Source: Massilia atriviolacea (GTDB lineage: Bacteria > Pseudomonadota > Gammaproteobacteria > Burkholderiales > Burkholderiaceae_D). Taken from it: a stretch of 64,000 nucleotides of DNA. Every line of letters begins with the position of its first letter. Position 1 is the stretch's first letter. Below the pieces are notes generated by a model that saw nothing but the letters and a program-made list of their open reading frames with translations, was not told the DNA's origin and made no database searches. This document shows, piece by piece, positions 41,569 to 50,076 of this stretch. The stretch spans positions 62,001 to 126,000 of the forward strand of contig NZ_RXLQ01000004.1 in the NCBI RefSeq assembly GCF_003953935.1, read 5' to 3'. The translations under genes and the position numbers were made by a program.

Positions 41569-42122
41569 ACGTGGCGGCGGCCGGCCAGCAAGGCATCGGC
41601 GCCATCGTGCACGACGTCGATCCGCGCCACCGCGGCGAGTACGAGCGCTGGATGCTGGCGGCCACGCAGGCGCACCGCCAGTGCCGCGGCTACCTGGCGA
41701 TGGATGTGATCAAGCCGGTCGGCGCGGGCGCCTGCTATGTGGTGCTGCTGCGCTTTGCCAGCGTGGCCGAGGCCAGCGCATGGCTGGTGTCGCCGCAGCG
41801 CCGCCAGCTGCTCGAGCAGGTCCGGCCCTGGCTGCTGCGCGAAGAACGCTACCGGGTGCACGCCGGGGCGGCGTTCTGGTTCGCTCCGGCGGGTGCGGGT
41901 GAAGCGCCGAAGCGCTGGAAGCAATGGCTGCTGTCGACCCTGGCGGTGTTTCCGCTGACCACGCTGATTCCCGCTGCGCTGCGCGCGCTGGCCGAGCCGC
42001 TGGCGCCGGCCCTGCCCGCGCTGGCGCTGGGCGCCCTGAGCGCCACGCTGGTGTCGGGCGTGATGGTGTACTGGCTGATGCCGCTGTTGTCGCGCGTGGC
42101 GGCCGGCTGGCTGTCGCGCTGA
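41565..42122 (+). CDS. ABM-domain protein with C-terminal membrane helices
   Basis: A 185-residue protein whose ATG overlaps the catalase-like stop by 4 bases. Residues 10-110 resemble the antibiotic-biosynthesis-monooxygenase fold (HDVDPRHRGEYERWM ... GYLAMDVIKPV ... YVVLLRFASVAEASAWL). Residues 120-185 hold two hydrophobic helices (LSTLAVFPLTTLIPAALRAL, TLVSGVMVYWLMPLLS). This membrane-tethered variant is common but has no assigned reaction. It is part of the alcohol-oxidation operon. Confidence 0.75.
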   Translation: MNVAAAGQQGIGAIVHDVDPRHRGEYERWMLAATQAHRQCRGYLAMDVIKPVGAGACYVVLLRFASVAEASAWLVSPQRRQLLEQVRPWLLREERYRVHAGAAFWFAPAGAGEAPKRWKQWLLSTLAVFPLTTLIPAALRALAEPLAPALPALALGALSATLVSGVMVYWLMPLLSRVAAGWLSR

Positions 42123-42170
42123 GTTGAGATGATTTTTTTGTTGTTTGATTTTTTATAGGAAAACATTGTA

Positions 42171-42659
42171 ATGACGTATCAAACCCCCTTGAGCACCAGC
42201 GACCGTTTCGAGATAGTCGAACAACTCAATCTGCACCAGCGCTATATCGACAACGATGCCAGCCTGGCATCGGCGCAGACCTACATCGGCCTGTACTGGC
42301 CCGAGGCCGAATTTTCCGTCAAGGACATCCGCGAAAACGTGTTTCGCGGCGTGGACGGACTCAAGCAGCTGTACGACTACGCGCACAGCGTGTTTCCGCT
42401 GCACCTGATGCGCCATGCGCTGGGCACCTTTGTCATCGACGGCGGCGACAACCTGGCCCATGTCGAATGGAACTGGATCGTGACCTGGAAAGCGGAAAAG
42501 CAAGGCGTGGTCTCGACCGGCACCTATACCGACCGCTTCGAAAAACGCGACGGCGTCTGGAAGTGCCTCTCGCGCGCCTCGAATGTCGACCCGAACTGGC
42601 CGGCCGATCTGTTCCAACCCTGGGTCGACCGGCAGGAAACCACGTTCAAGGCTTCATGA
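42171..42659 (+). CDS. SnoaL-like/NTF2-fold protein
   Basis: This 162-residue protein has the nuclear-transport-factor-2-like pattern of SnoaL enzymes: EQLNLHQRYIDNDA, YWPEAEFSV, a FVIDGGDNLAHVEWNWIVTW strand pair, and GTYTDRFEKRDGVWKCLSR near the end. Such proteins are isomerases, cyclases, dehydratases or binding proteins; the substrate is unknown. It begins 48 bases after the previous gene, in an AT-rich gap. Its stop overlaps the next gene's start codon. Confidence 0.8.
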   Translation: MTYQTPLSTSDRFEIVEQLNLHQRYIDNDASLASAQTYIGLYWPEAEFSVKDIRENVFRGVDGLKQLYDYAHSVFPLHLMRHALGTFVIDGGDNLAHVEWNWIVTWKAEKQGVVSTGTYTDRFEKRDGVWKCLSRASNVDPNWPADLFQPWVDRQETTFKAS

Positions 42660-43411
42660 TGAAAAACATACTCGAACAGTCCGTGCTCGCCAGCGCCGCC
42701 TTGTGCGCCGCCATCCTGCCGGCCCAAGCCGCCGGCGACACCACGGTGGTGCTGGTGCACGGCGCCTTTGCCGACGGTTCCAGCTGGGGCAAGGTGATTC
42801 CCCTGCTGCAGGCGAAGGGCGTGAAGGTGGTGGCCGTGCAAAACCCGCTGTCCTCGCTGGCCGACGATGTCAGCGCCGCCAGGAAGGCGATCGATGCGCA
42901 GCCGGGCAAGGTGGTGCTGGTCGGCCACTCCTGGGGCGGCGCCGTGATCACGCAAGCCGGCGACAGCGACAAGATCAAGGCGCTGGTGTATGTGGCCGCC
43001 TTTGCCCCGTCCGAAGGCGAGACCCTGGGCGCGGTCGGCAAGGATTATCCGGTGTCGCCCGGCGTGTCCACGCTCAAGCCCGACGCGGCCGGCTACCTGG
43101 CCCTGTCCGAAGCCTCGTACGCCGCCAACTTTGCCCAGGATATCCCGGCCGCCAGCGCCAGGGCCTACGCCGCCACGCAAGGCTTGTTCCCGGCCAGGGC
43201 CTTCGACGAAACGATCGGCTACGCGGCCTGGAAGAGCAAGCCGAACTACTACATCGTCGCCGGCAACGACCGCATGATATCGCCGGACCTGCAGCGGGCG
43301 TTTGCCCGGAAGCTCAAGGCCGTCACCACGGTGCTGGGCAGCAGCCATGTGCCGATGCTGTCGCAGCCGCAAAAAGTGGCCGACGTCATCCTGGCCGCCG
43401 TCCAACGCTGA
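42656..43411 (+). CDS. exported alpha/beta hydrolase
   Basis: The 251-residue protein has a signal peptide ([21 protein letters not shown]). The alpha/beta-hydrolase core has [20 protein letters not shown] (oxyanion region), the nucleophile elbow [12 protein letters not shown], and a C-terminal [10 protein letters not shown] with the catalytic His. Relatives of this EstE-like group hydrolyse small esters. Translation probably couples to the preceding SnoaL-like gene, whose TGA overlaps this ATG. A second ATG lies one codon later. Confidence 0.85.
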   Translation: MMKNILEQSVLASAALCAAILPAQAAGDTTVVLVHGAFADGSSWGKVIPLLQAKGVKVVAVQNPLSSLADDVSAARKAIDAQPGKVVLVGHSWGGAVITQAGDSDKIKALVYVAAFAPSEGETLGAVGKDYPVSPGVSTLKPDAAGYLALSEASYAANFAQDIPAASARAYAATQGLFPARAFDETIGYAAWKSKPNYYIVAGNDRMISPDLQRAFARKLKAVTTVLGSSHVPMLSQPQKVADVILAAVQR

Positions 43412-43481
43412 TGCCCTGCCGGCGGCCTGGCGCCGCCGGCCTGTCCACCGCACCCCACCCATTCACGCAACAGGAAACACC

Positions 43482-43907
43482 ATGTCCATCGCTAACATCC
43501 TCTACCGCAGCAGCGTGACCGTCACCGGCGGGCGCGAAGGCCGCGCCGTCTCGGCCGACAAGTCGCTCGACCTCACCCTGAGCACCCCCAGGGAGCTGGG
43601 CGGCAATGGCGCGCCCGGCTCGAACCCGGAGCAGCTGTTCGCCGCAGGCTACGCGGCCTGCTTTCTGGCAGCCTTGAAGCTGGTGGCCCGCCACCGCAAA
43701 GTGGCGCTGCCGGCCGGCGCATCGATCGAAGGCACGGCCGGCATCGGCCAGGCCGCCACCGGCTACGGCCTCGAAATCGCACTGGCAATCTCCTTGCCGG
43801 GCCTGGAGCGCGCCACGGCGCAGTCCCTGGTCGGCGCCGCCCACGAGGTGTGCCCGTATTCGAACGCGACGCGCGGCAATATCGACGTCACCCTGACCCT
43901 GGCCTGA
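43482..43907 (+). CDS. Ohr/OsmC-family organic hydroperoxide resistance protein
   Basis: This 141-residue protein starts at 43482 behind CAGGAAACACC. It carries the two catalytic cysteines of Ohr: [18 protein letters not shown] and [16 protein letters not shown]. It also has the N-terminal [17 protein letters not shown] of the family. Ohr reduces organic hydroperoxides using lipoyl proteins. In this operon it complements the catalase-like protein in protecting from oxidase by-products. Confidence 0.92.
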   Translation: MSIANILYRSSVTVTGGREGRAVSADKSLDLTLSTPRELGGNGAPGSNPEQLFAAGYAACFLAALKLVARHRKVALPAGASIEGTAGIGQAATGYGLEIALAISLPGLERATAQSLVGAAHEVCPYSNATRGNIDVTLTLA

Positions 43908-45467
43908 ATGGACAGCGCCATGATTGCCGATTCCCCCATTGTCGATGTTCTCATCCTGGGCGGCGGCTCGGCCGGCGCCGTCCTGGCGGCGCGCCTGTCG
44001 GAACTGCCCGGGCACACTGTGCTGCTGGTCGAGGCCGGGCGTGCCTTCGATACGGACGAGTATCCCGAACAGATTTACAGCAGCAACATCATCGCCGCCA
44101 ACGCCGACCCGCGCTACGAATGGGGTTACCACGCCACCCCGCTGGCCCAGGCGCAGCCGCTGTATGCGCCGCGCGGAAAAGTGTTGGGCGGCAGCTCCGC
44201 CATCAACGGCGCCGTTGCCTGCCGCGCCCTGCCTGTCGACTTTGCGCGCTGGAGCGCCAAAGGCCTGTCCGGCTGGGCTTTCGAGGACGTGCTGCCTTAC
44301 TACAAGAAAATGGAAAGCGCCCCGCATGGCGAGGAACGCTGGCACGGCCGTAGCGGCCCGCTGCCGATCCATCAGATGTCGATGGAAGGCATCACCCCGG
44401 TGCAGCGCGCCATGGTGCAGGCGGCCTGGGCCCTGGGGGCGCGCCGGGTGGACGATTTCAACGACCCCGAAGCGAACAACGGCGCCGGCCCGAATCCGAT
44501 GAACGTCATCAACGGCGTGCGCGTGAACACCGGGATGGCTTACCTGACGCGCGCGGTGCGTGCGCGCCCGAACCTGAGCATCCTCGACCGCAGCGTCATC
44601 GACAGGCTGGTGTGCGAGCAGGGACGGGTGGTGGCGGTGCTGCTGGCCGACGGACGCGAACTGCGCGCCAGGGAAGTCATTCTCAGCGCCGGGGCGTATG
44701 GCTCAGCCGCGATCCTGCTGCGTTCGGGAATCGGTCCGAAGGCCGAGCTGGAAGCGATGGGGATCCCGGTGGTCAAGGACGCGCCGGTCGGCACCCATGT
44801 GCTCGATCACGCCTTTTTCTGGATGAATTTCAGCGCGAAAGCGGAATTGAAAGGCCAGGAGCACCCGGTGGTCGGTTCCCAGTGGTGGACCAATTCCTCG
44901 TATGCCAGTTCGGACAGGGAACTCGACATCGGCATTTCGCCGTCGCACCTGCTCGATCCGGCCAGCAGCCCGACCGGCGTGGCCTTTTCGCTCGGCCTGG
45001 AACTGATGCATTGCACCTCGCAGGGGCGCATCCGCCTCAAGAGCCGCGATCCGCACGAGGCGCCGCTGATCGAACTGAACCACCTGAGCACGGAGGACGA
45101 CATGCGGCGCATGGTCGAATGCTTCCGCCTGGCAAGGAAGCTGGCGGCCACGGAACCGCTCAAGAGCATGATCGTGGACGAATTGTTTCCTGGGCCATCG
45201 ACCGACGACAGCGAGCAGCAGATCCGCAGCGCGCTGGCGGCGGGCGTGGGAACCTTGCAGCACCCCTGCGCCAGCGCGCCGATGGGTTTGCCGGACGATG
45301 CGCGCGCCGTGGTCGACGAACAGGGACGCGTGCACGGGGTGGGCGGGCTGCGCATCATCGATGCCTCGATCATTCCGGAAATTCCGCTGATTAACCTGAA
45401 TCCGACGGTCATCATGATGGCCGAGAAGCTAGCGGACGTGATCAAGCAGGAAGTCCTGCGGCGCTGA
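43908..45467 (+). CDS. GMC-family FAD oxidoreductase, second copy
   Basis: This 519-residue paralogue of the 37574 enzyme starts at the base after the Ohr stop codon. It has the FAD site VLILGGGSAGAVLAARLSEL, GKVLGGSSAINGAVACRAL near residue 100, VLSAGAYGSA-like ILSAGAYGSAAILLRSGIG, and a C-terminal HPCASAPMG with LINLNPTVIMMAEKLA, so the Asn is retained. The acceptor may be a membrane quinone or oxygen. Two GMC enzymes in one run suggest two alcohol substrates or two steps on one substrate. Confidence 0.9.
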   Translation: MDSAMIADSPIVDVLILGGGSAGAVLAARLSELPGHTVLLVEAGRAFDTDEYPEQIYSSNIIAANADPRYEWGYHATPLAQAQPLYAPRGKVLGGSSAINGAVACRALPVDFARWSAKGLSGWAFEDVLPYYKKMESAPHGEERWHGRSGPLPIHQMSMEGITPVQRAMVQAAWALGARRVDDFNDPEANNGAGPNPMNVINGVRVNTGMAYLTRAVRARPNLSILDRSVIDRLVCEQGRVVAVLLADGRELRAREVILSAGAYGSAAILLRSGIGPKAELEAMGIPVVKDAPVGTHVLDHAFFWMNFSAKAELKGQEHPVVGSQWWTNSSYASSDRELDIGISPSHLLDPASSPTGVAFSLGLELMHCTSQGRIRLKSRDPHEAPLIELNHLSTEDDMRRMVECFRLARKLAATEPLKSMIVDELFPGPSTDDSEQQIRSALAAGVGTLQHPCASAPMGLPDDARAVVDEQGRVHGVGGLRIIDASIIPEIPLINLNPTVIMMAEKLADVIKQEVLRR

Positions 45468-45473
45468 GCCGGT

Positions 45474-45489
45474 GTTGTAGCGCTACAAC
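45474..45489. terminator. palindromic bidirectional terminator candidate
   Basis: The 16-base perfect palindrome GTTGTAGCGCTACAAC lies between two convergent genes and overlaps the stop codon region of the minus-strand gene. It would form the same hairpin on both transcripts. Confidence 0.45.
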
Positions 45490-46121
45490 TGATACGTCTT
45501 GCGCACCTCGTCGATGAGCAAATGGCGCGAGCTGCGCTCCTTTTCGTGCGGCGCGAACTGGCCGCTGGCGGTGTCGAGCAGGTCGACCGCCAGCGTCAGG
45601 CAGACCCGGTCGCGCATCGACAGCGCCTGTTCCACCGGCTTGCCGATGATGTCGCGGATGATCGTGGTGGCCAGTTCCTTCGAGGCGATATCTTCCGGCA
45701 GCCCGGTCTTGGTGCATACGCCGTAGGTGCCGTCGAGGAAGTGGCGCCATTCCTCGCGCAGGTGCCCGTCGAGCCCGGCGTTCAGCTTGGGATCGTCGGT
45801 GCACAGGCCGGCCGCCTTCAGTTGCGTCAGGCGGGCGCGGTAGCGCTCCGCGAACACGCGGTAGGCGTCGCTCTCGCCGCCCAGCGACTGCAGCAGGCCG
45901 ATCCACGAGGCGTACCCCTTGGCGTAATAATCGAGCTGCTTGTGTTCCTGGTGCGCGCCGAAAAAGGAATCGCACTGTACGTCGATGCGCAAGCGGTACG
46001 AGGCGCGCGGCATCATGGCGCGCTGCTGCAGCGCCGCCAGCTCGTCCGGGTCGAGGCCGGACACCGCCAGCAGCTGTTCTTCGGTGAAGTAGGAGTCGCT
46101 CAGGTATCGGATCAGTTCCAT
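45483..46121 (-). CDS. DUF6058-like protein
   Basis: This 212-residue protein starts at 46121 (MELIRYLSDSYFTEEQL) with GAGAG upstream. It has a helix-turn-helix-like N-terminus (FTEEQLLAVSGLDPDELAAL), a YRLRIDVQCDSFF segment and a helical C-terminal half. It resembles DUF6058 proteins, which have been linked to natural-product gene clusters, but I cannot assign a reaction. It is divergent from the ArsR-like gene, with 74 bases between starts, so the latter may regulate it. Confidence 0.55.
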   Translation of the reverse strand: MELIRYLSDSYFTEEQLLAVSGLDPDELAALQQRAMMPRASYRLRIDVQCDSFFGAHQEHKQLDYYAKGYASWIGLLQSLGGESDAYRVFAERYRARLTQLKAAGLCTDDPKLNAGLDGHLREEWRHFLDGTYGVCTKTGLPEDIASKELATTIIRDIIGKPVEQALSMRDRVCLTLAVDLLDTASGQFAPHEKERSSRHLLIDEVRKTYQL

Positions 46122-46195
46122 GGCCGCTCTCTCGTTGGTCGATTGGCCTACTATACAAGCTTGTGCGCCCTGCATGGTTCGGCTACCATCGAACC

Positions 46196-46873
46196 ATGAA
46201 AGACGGACCCAATATCATCGGCATCGCCGCCCTGATCGGCGAACACGCGCGCGCGGAAGTGCTGACCGCGCTCATGTCGGGCATGGCCCTCACCGCCACC
46301 GAGCTGGCCGAGATCGCCGGCGTGACCAAGCAGACCATCAGCGCGCACCTGGCCAAACTGGTCGACGCCGGCCTGCTGGCGGTGCAAGCGCAGGGCCGCC
46401 ACCGCTATTTCCGCCTGGCCGACGACGATGTGGCGCAGCTGCTCGAATCCTTGATGAGCGTGGCCTTCCGCACCGGCGCCGTGCGCCTGCGTTCGAGCCC
46501 GCGCGAGCCGGCCTTGCGCAAGGCGCGCGTGTGCTACGACCACCTGGCCGGCGAGCTGGGCGTGCTGATGTACGAGCGCCTGCTGGCGCGCGGCGCGTTT
46601 GCGATGGACGCCGCCGGCCTGCGCCTTACCGGCGCCGGCAGCGCCATGGTGGGCGCCATCGGCGTCGACCTGGCGGCGGCGGCGGGCACGCGGCGCGCGT
46701 TCTGCCGCACTTGCCTCGACTGGAGCGAGCGCCGTCATCACCTGGCCGGCACGCTGGGCGATGCGCTGCTGGCGCGCTTCGAGGAACTGGGCTGGGCCAG
46801 GCGCTCGCTCGATTCGCGCGTGGTCGCCTTCAGCGACGCCGGCGAACAGGCCCTGCGCGCCTGGGTCGATTAG
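46196..46873 (+). CDS. ArsR-type winged-helix transcriptional regulator
   Basis: The 225-residue protein starts at MKDGPNIIGIAALIGEHARA. The N-terminal 100 residues are an ArsR-like winged helix (LTATELAEIAGVTKQTISAHLAKLVDAGLL, then GRHRYFRLAD). The C-terminal half contains FCRTCLDWSERRHHLAG, a Cys/His cluster that might bind metal but lacks the classic ELCVCDL site. The start is divergent from the DUF6058-like gene, suggesting joint or auto-regulation. Its stop overlaps the convergent pabB-pabC stop. Confidence 0.85.
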   Translation: MKDGPNIIGIAALIGEHARAEVLTALMSGMALTATELAEIAGVTKQTISAHLAKLVDAGLLAVQAQGRHRYFRLADDDVAQLLESLMSVAFRTGAVRLRSSPREPALRKARVCYDHLAGELGVLMYERLLARGAFAMDAAGLRLTGAGSAMVGAIGVDLAAAAGTRRAFCRTCLDWSERRHHLAGTLGDALLARFEELGWARRSLDSRVVAFSDAGEQALRAWVD

Positions 46874-48678
46874 GCGAGCAGCGCCGGCATCGGCCCGCGC
46901 AGGGCGTTGCAGACCATCAGGCCGGTGGCGCGTTCCAGCATGGCGCGCGTGACGATGCTTTCCTGCGCATCCCACTGCGGATCGGCCAGCACCAGCGCGC
47001 GCATGATCCCGGGCAGCAGGCCGCAGGACAGGGGAGGGGTGTGCCAGCGGCCGTCGACCTGCACGAACACATTGCTGCGGCCGCCCTCGGTCAGTTCGCC
47101 GCGCTCGTTGAAGAACAGCATATCGAATGCGCCCTGCGCCTCGGCCGCGCGCCAGGCGGCATCGTAGCGCGTGCGGACGCTGGTCTTGTGGCGCAGGAAA
47201 AGGTCGTCGGCCCGCGTCGCCTCGCCGGCGAGCAGCACGCGCACCGGTTGCGTCAGCGCCGCCAGCGCGCCGCTGTGCACGCCGAATGCGCCCGACGCAT
47301 CGATGGCGATCCGCATGCGCGAAGCCACCCCGGGCGCCAGTGCCGCGCAGGCGGCGTCCAGCGCCGCGCGGGCTGCCGCTTCATCGAAGGGAAAGCCGAA
47401 GTAGCGTGCGGAAGCGGCCATGCGCGCCAGGTGACGGTCGCGCTGGCGGCAGCCGTCCGCGCGCGTGGCGTGCATGGTTTCGAAGACCTCGAACCGGTTT
47501 TGCAGGCCGGTGAGAAAACGCGCCTTGAGCTGGCATTCGGCGTATTCGTCGGCGCTGTCGCTGTCGTAGACGATGCCGGCGCCGACGCCCATCTCGCCGC
47601 GCCGCGTGCCGCCGCGTTCGGGCGCCAGCGCCAGGGTGCGGATCGGCACCGACAGGCAGAAGTCGCCGATCGTCGCGGCCACGGCGGGCGGCTCGAACCA
47701 GCCGATGGCGCCGGTGTAGACGCCGCGCGCGGCCGGTTCGAGCTCGTTGATGATTTCCATCGCGCGCCGCTTGGGCGCGCCGGTGATCGAGCCGCACGGG
47801 TACAGGGCCGCGACGATGTCGGCCAGCGTGGCGTCCGGACGCAGGCTGGCGCGCACGGTGGAGGTCATCTGCAGCACGCTGGCAAAGCGCTGCACGTCGA
47901 ACAGCGCCGGCACGGCGACGCTGCCGGTGACGGCGATCCGACCGAGGTCGTTGCGCAGCAGGTCGACGATCATCAGGTTTTCGGCGCGGTTCTTGGGGTC
48001 GGCCGCCAGCGCGCCGGCGCGCCGGGCATTCCCGGCGTCGTCGTCGCTGGCGGGGGCGGTGCCTTTCATCGGGCGCGCGAGCAGTTCGCCGCCTTGATGG
48101 CGCACGAACAGTTCGGGCGAGAGCGACAGCACGGCGCCGCCGTCGGGCAGGGCGATCAGGGCGCCGTAGGGCACCGGCTGGCGCGCGCGCAGGCGTGCGT
48201 ACAGCGCCTGCGGCGAACCGAAGGCGTCGAAGCGCAGGCGGTAGGTGTAGTTGACCTGGTAGGTGTCGCCGGCGCCGATGTAGTCGTGGATGCGCGCCAG
48301 GGCCTCGCCGAAGGCCCGGTCGTCGACGTTGGCGCGCACCCCGGCGATGCCGGCCGGGCCGGCGTGCGCGTCCAGCCAGGCCGCCACCTGGTCGGGCGAG
48401 AGGCGGGTGCAGGTATCGAACAGCAGCAATTGCGCCAGCGGGCCGCTGGCGGCGTGCGTGCCGATGCCGAGCAGGTGCCCGCCCAGTTCATAGGTGAGCA
48501 CCGCCACCGCGTGCAGGCCGCGTGCCAGCGCATCCTGGAGCTGCGCCAGCAGGTCGGGCCAGCCGGCGGCATCGTCGCAGCGCAGGGTGCCCGCGTGGCC
48601 CGTGTACAGGCGCGAGCGCGCCTGCCGGCCGTCGCTTGTGGCGTCGTCGAGCAGGGCAAAGCAGTCCGCGCGCTTCAT
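46870..48678 (-). CDS. pabB-pabC: fused aminodeoxychorismate synthase component I / ADC lyase
   Basis: This 602-residue fusion makes p-aminobenzoate for folate. The N-terminal approximately 370 residues are PabB/TrpE-like: GDTYQVNYTYRLRFDAFG, RPMKGTAPA, AENLMIVDLLRNDLGRI, FASVLQMTSTVRA, LYPCGSITGAPKRRAMEIIN and GIVYDSDSADEYAECQLKA. The C-terminal approximately 230 residues are a PabC/class IV aminotransferase-like lyase with KTSVRTRYDAAW (catalytic Lys) and ELTEGGRSNVFVQVDGRW. Both activities are expected on one chain. It ends convergently, overlapping the ArsR-like stop by 4 bases. Confidence 0.92.
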   Translation of the reverse strand: MKRADCFALLDDATSDGRQARSRLYTGHAGTLRCDDAAGWPDLLAQLQDALARGLHAVAVLTYELGGHLLGIGTHAASGPLAQLLLFDTCTRLSPDQVAAWLDAHAGPAGIAGVRANVDDRAFGEALARIHDYIGAGDTYQVNYTYRLRFDAFGSPQALYARLRARQPVPYGALIALPDGGAVLSLSPELFVRHQGGELLARPMKGTAPASDDDAGNARRAGALAADPKNRAENLMIVDLLRNDLGRIAVTGSVAVPALFDVQRFASVLQMTSTVRASLRPDATLADIVAALYPCGSITGAPKRRAMEIINELEPAARGVYTGAIGWFEPPAVAATIGDFCLSVPIRTLALAPERGGTRRGEMGVGAGIVYDSDSADEYAECQLKARFLTGLQNRFEVFETMHATRADGCRQRDRHLARMAASARYFGFPFDEAAARAALDAACAALAPGVASRMRIAIDASGAFGVHSGALAALTQPVRVLLAGEATRADDLFLRHKTSVRTRYDAAWRAAEAQGAFDMLFFNERGELTEGGRSNVFVQVDGRWHTPPLSCGLLPGIMRALVLADPQWDAQESIVTRAMLERATGLMVCNALRGPMPALLA

Positions 48679-48692
48679 CGGTGTCGGGACGG

Positions 48693-49271
48693 TCAGGCCG
48701 CCAGCAGCAGGGAAATCTGCAGGGCCGTGCCCTCGGTCGGATTGTGGCGGAAGCCGCTCTTGGCAAAGCGGTGCCAGCGTCCGACCACATAGCTCACCAG
48801 CAGGCTGGCGCGCGCGGCGACGTCGGCTTCCTGGCCGTGGCCCTGGGTGACGGCCAGGCGCAGCGACTGCTTGCAGGCCAGTTCGACCTTGTCGTAGAAC
48901 TGGTTCATGCGCAGCTGCAGGCGCTCGTCTTCGTTGACCAGGGCGTCGCCGATCAGCACCCGGGTCATGCCGGGATTGTTGGCCGCGAAGCCGAGCAGCA
49001 TCTGCAGCACGGCATGGGCCTGGTCGACCCCGCCCGGTTCGTTTTCCGCGATCTGGTTGATCAGGCCGAAGACGCTCGATTCGATGAATTCGATCAGGCC
49101 TTCGAACATCTGCGCCTTGCTGGCGAAGTGGCGGTACAGCGCCGCTTCGGATACGTCCAGCCTTGCTGCCAGTGCCGCCGTGGTGATTTTCTCGCCTTTG
49201 GGCTGCTCCAGCATGGTGGCCAGAGCCTGGAGGATTTGCAGCTTGCGCTGGCCCGGCTTGGTGCTTGCCAT
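48693..49271 (-). CDS. slmA: nucleoid occlusion factor SlmA (TetR fold)
   Basis: This 192-residue protein starts at 49271 (MASTKPGQRKLQILQALATM), the usual SlmA start; longer in-frame starts lack a ribosome site. It has the SlmA helix-turn-helix KITTAALAARLDVSEAALYRHFASKAQMFE, IEFIESSVFGLINQI, and the C-terminal KSGFRHNPTEG. It binds DNA sites and blocks FtsZ assembly over the nucleoid. The order slmA-HAD phosphatase-argB is commonly conserved in beta-proteobacteria. Confidence 0.92.
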   Translation of the reverse strand: MASTKPGQRKLQILQALATMLEQPKGEKITTAALAARLDVSEAALYRHFASKAQMFEGLIEFIESSVFGLINQIAENEPGGVDQAHAVLQMLLGFAANNPGMTRVLIGDALVNEDERLQLRMNQFYDKVELACKQSLRLAVTQGHGQEADVAARASLLVSYVVGRWHRFAKSGFRHNPTEGTALQISLLLAA

Positions 49272-49300
49272 GTGTTCTCGATGAGGTGGGTTTGTCGTTG

Positions 49301-50029
49301 TCAGCGTAGCCGATTCATGCATCTCGGCAACTGGAGCACGGATTTTACTTTGACATCGACATAAGCGGGGCGTTTTAACTTTTTTGGCAACGGCGCAACA
49401 CCGATGGGGTCGGCCATGCGCAGATACTGGGTGATCCACGCGGTGCGCATACCGACCTGTTTCGCGGTGCGCAGGTTGGCCAGGGTGTCTTCGACCAGGA
49501 TGCAGCGCTGCGCGCTCACGCCATGCTTGCGCAGCAGGCGGCGCAGCATCAGCTTGGACGGCTTGGGCCGCAATTTGCCGTGCACGTGCATGTTTTCGAT
49601 GGCGATGTGGTGGCTGAAGTGGCGCCGCAAGCCGAGGTGGCGCATGACGTCGGTCGAGTAGCGCGTGGGCGCGTTGGTCAGCAGGATTTTACGCCCCGGC
49701 AGGCGCTTGAGCAGGCGCGCCAGCCCGCGTTCGTAGCGGATCATGTCTTCCAGGCGCTCGATGTTGTGGGTCTCGTGCAGGAAATCGGCGGCGCTGACCT
49801 GGTGGTGCGTGATCATCCCGAGCAGGGTGGCGCCGTAGCGTTTCCAGTATTCCAGGCGGGCGGCGTTGACCACGTCGGCGCTGGCGGGCGTGACGCCGTC
49901 GCCCAGCACGCGCGCGATGTAGACGTTCATGTTGGCGGTGATGGTGGGGAAAATCGCGTGCGAGGCGTTGTGCAGGGTATTGTCGAGATCGAACAACCAG
50001 AGCGGGGCGGAGCGGGTAAGATTGGACAC
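49301..50029 (-). CDS. HAD-family pyrimidine 5'-nucleotidase
   Basis: This 242-residue cytosolic HAD phosphatase starts at a GTG at 50029, because the frame beginning MSNLTRSAPLWLFDLDNTL places the catalytic DLDNT motif at the expected distance. A TTG 20 codons upstream is unlikely. Motif I is LFDLDNTLHNAS, motif II is ILLTNAPTRYSTDVMRHLGL, and motif III/IV is ILVEDTLANLRTAKQVGMRT. The product would dephosphorylate pyrimidine nucleotides or similar. The gene is divergent from the TraB/GumN gene, with 47 bases between starts. Confidence 0.88.
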   Translation of the reverse strand: MSNLTRSAPLWLFDLDNTLHNASHAIFPTITANMNVYIARVLGDGVTPASADVVNAARLEYWKRYGATLLGMITHHQVSAADFLHETHNIERLEDMIRYERGLARLLKRLPGRKILLTNAPTRYSTDVMRHLGLRRHFSHHIAIENMHVHGKLRPKPSKLMLRRLLRKHGVSAQRCILVEDTLANLRTAKQVGMRTAWITQYLRMADPIGVAPLPKKLKRPAYVDVKVKSVLQLPRCMNRLR

Positions 50030-50076
50030 AGGAGACCTGAAAAAAACGCGGTAGCGAACCAACAAGGAAAAAACGC

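Noticed and set aside
46120-48792. 890-codon plus-strand frame across pabB-pabC
   Set aside because: The minus-strand frame carries clear PabB and PabC motifs; the plus frame is Arg/Ala-rich shadow.
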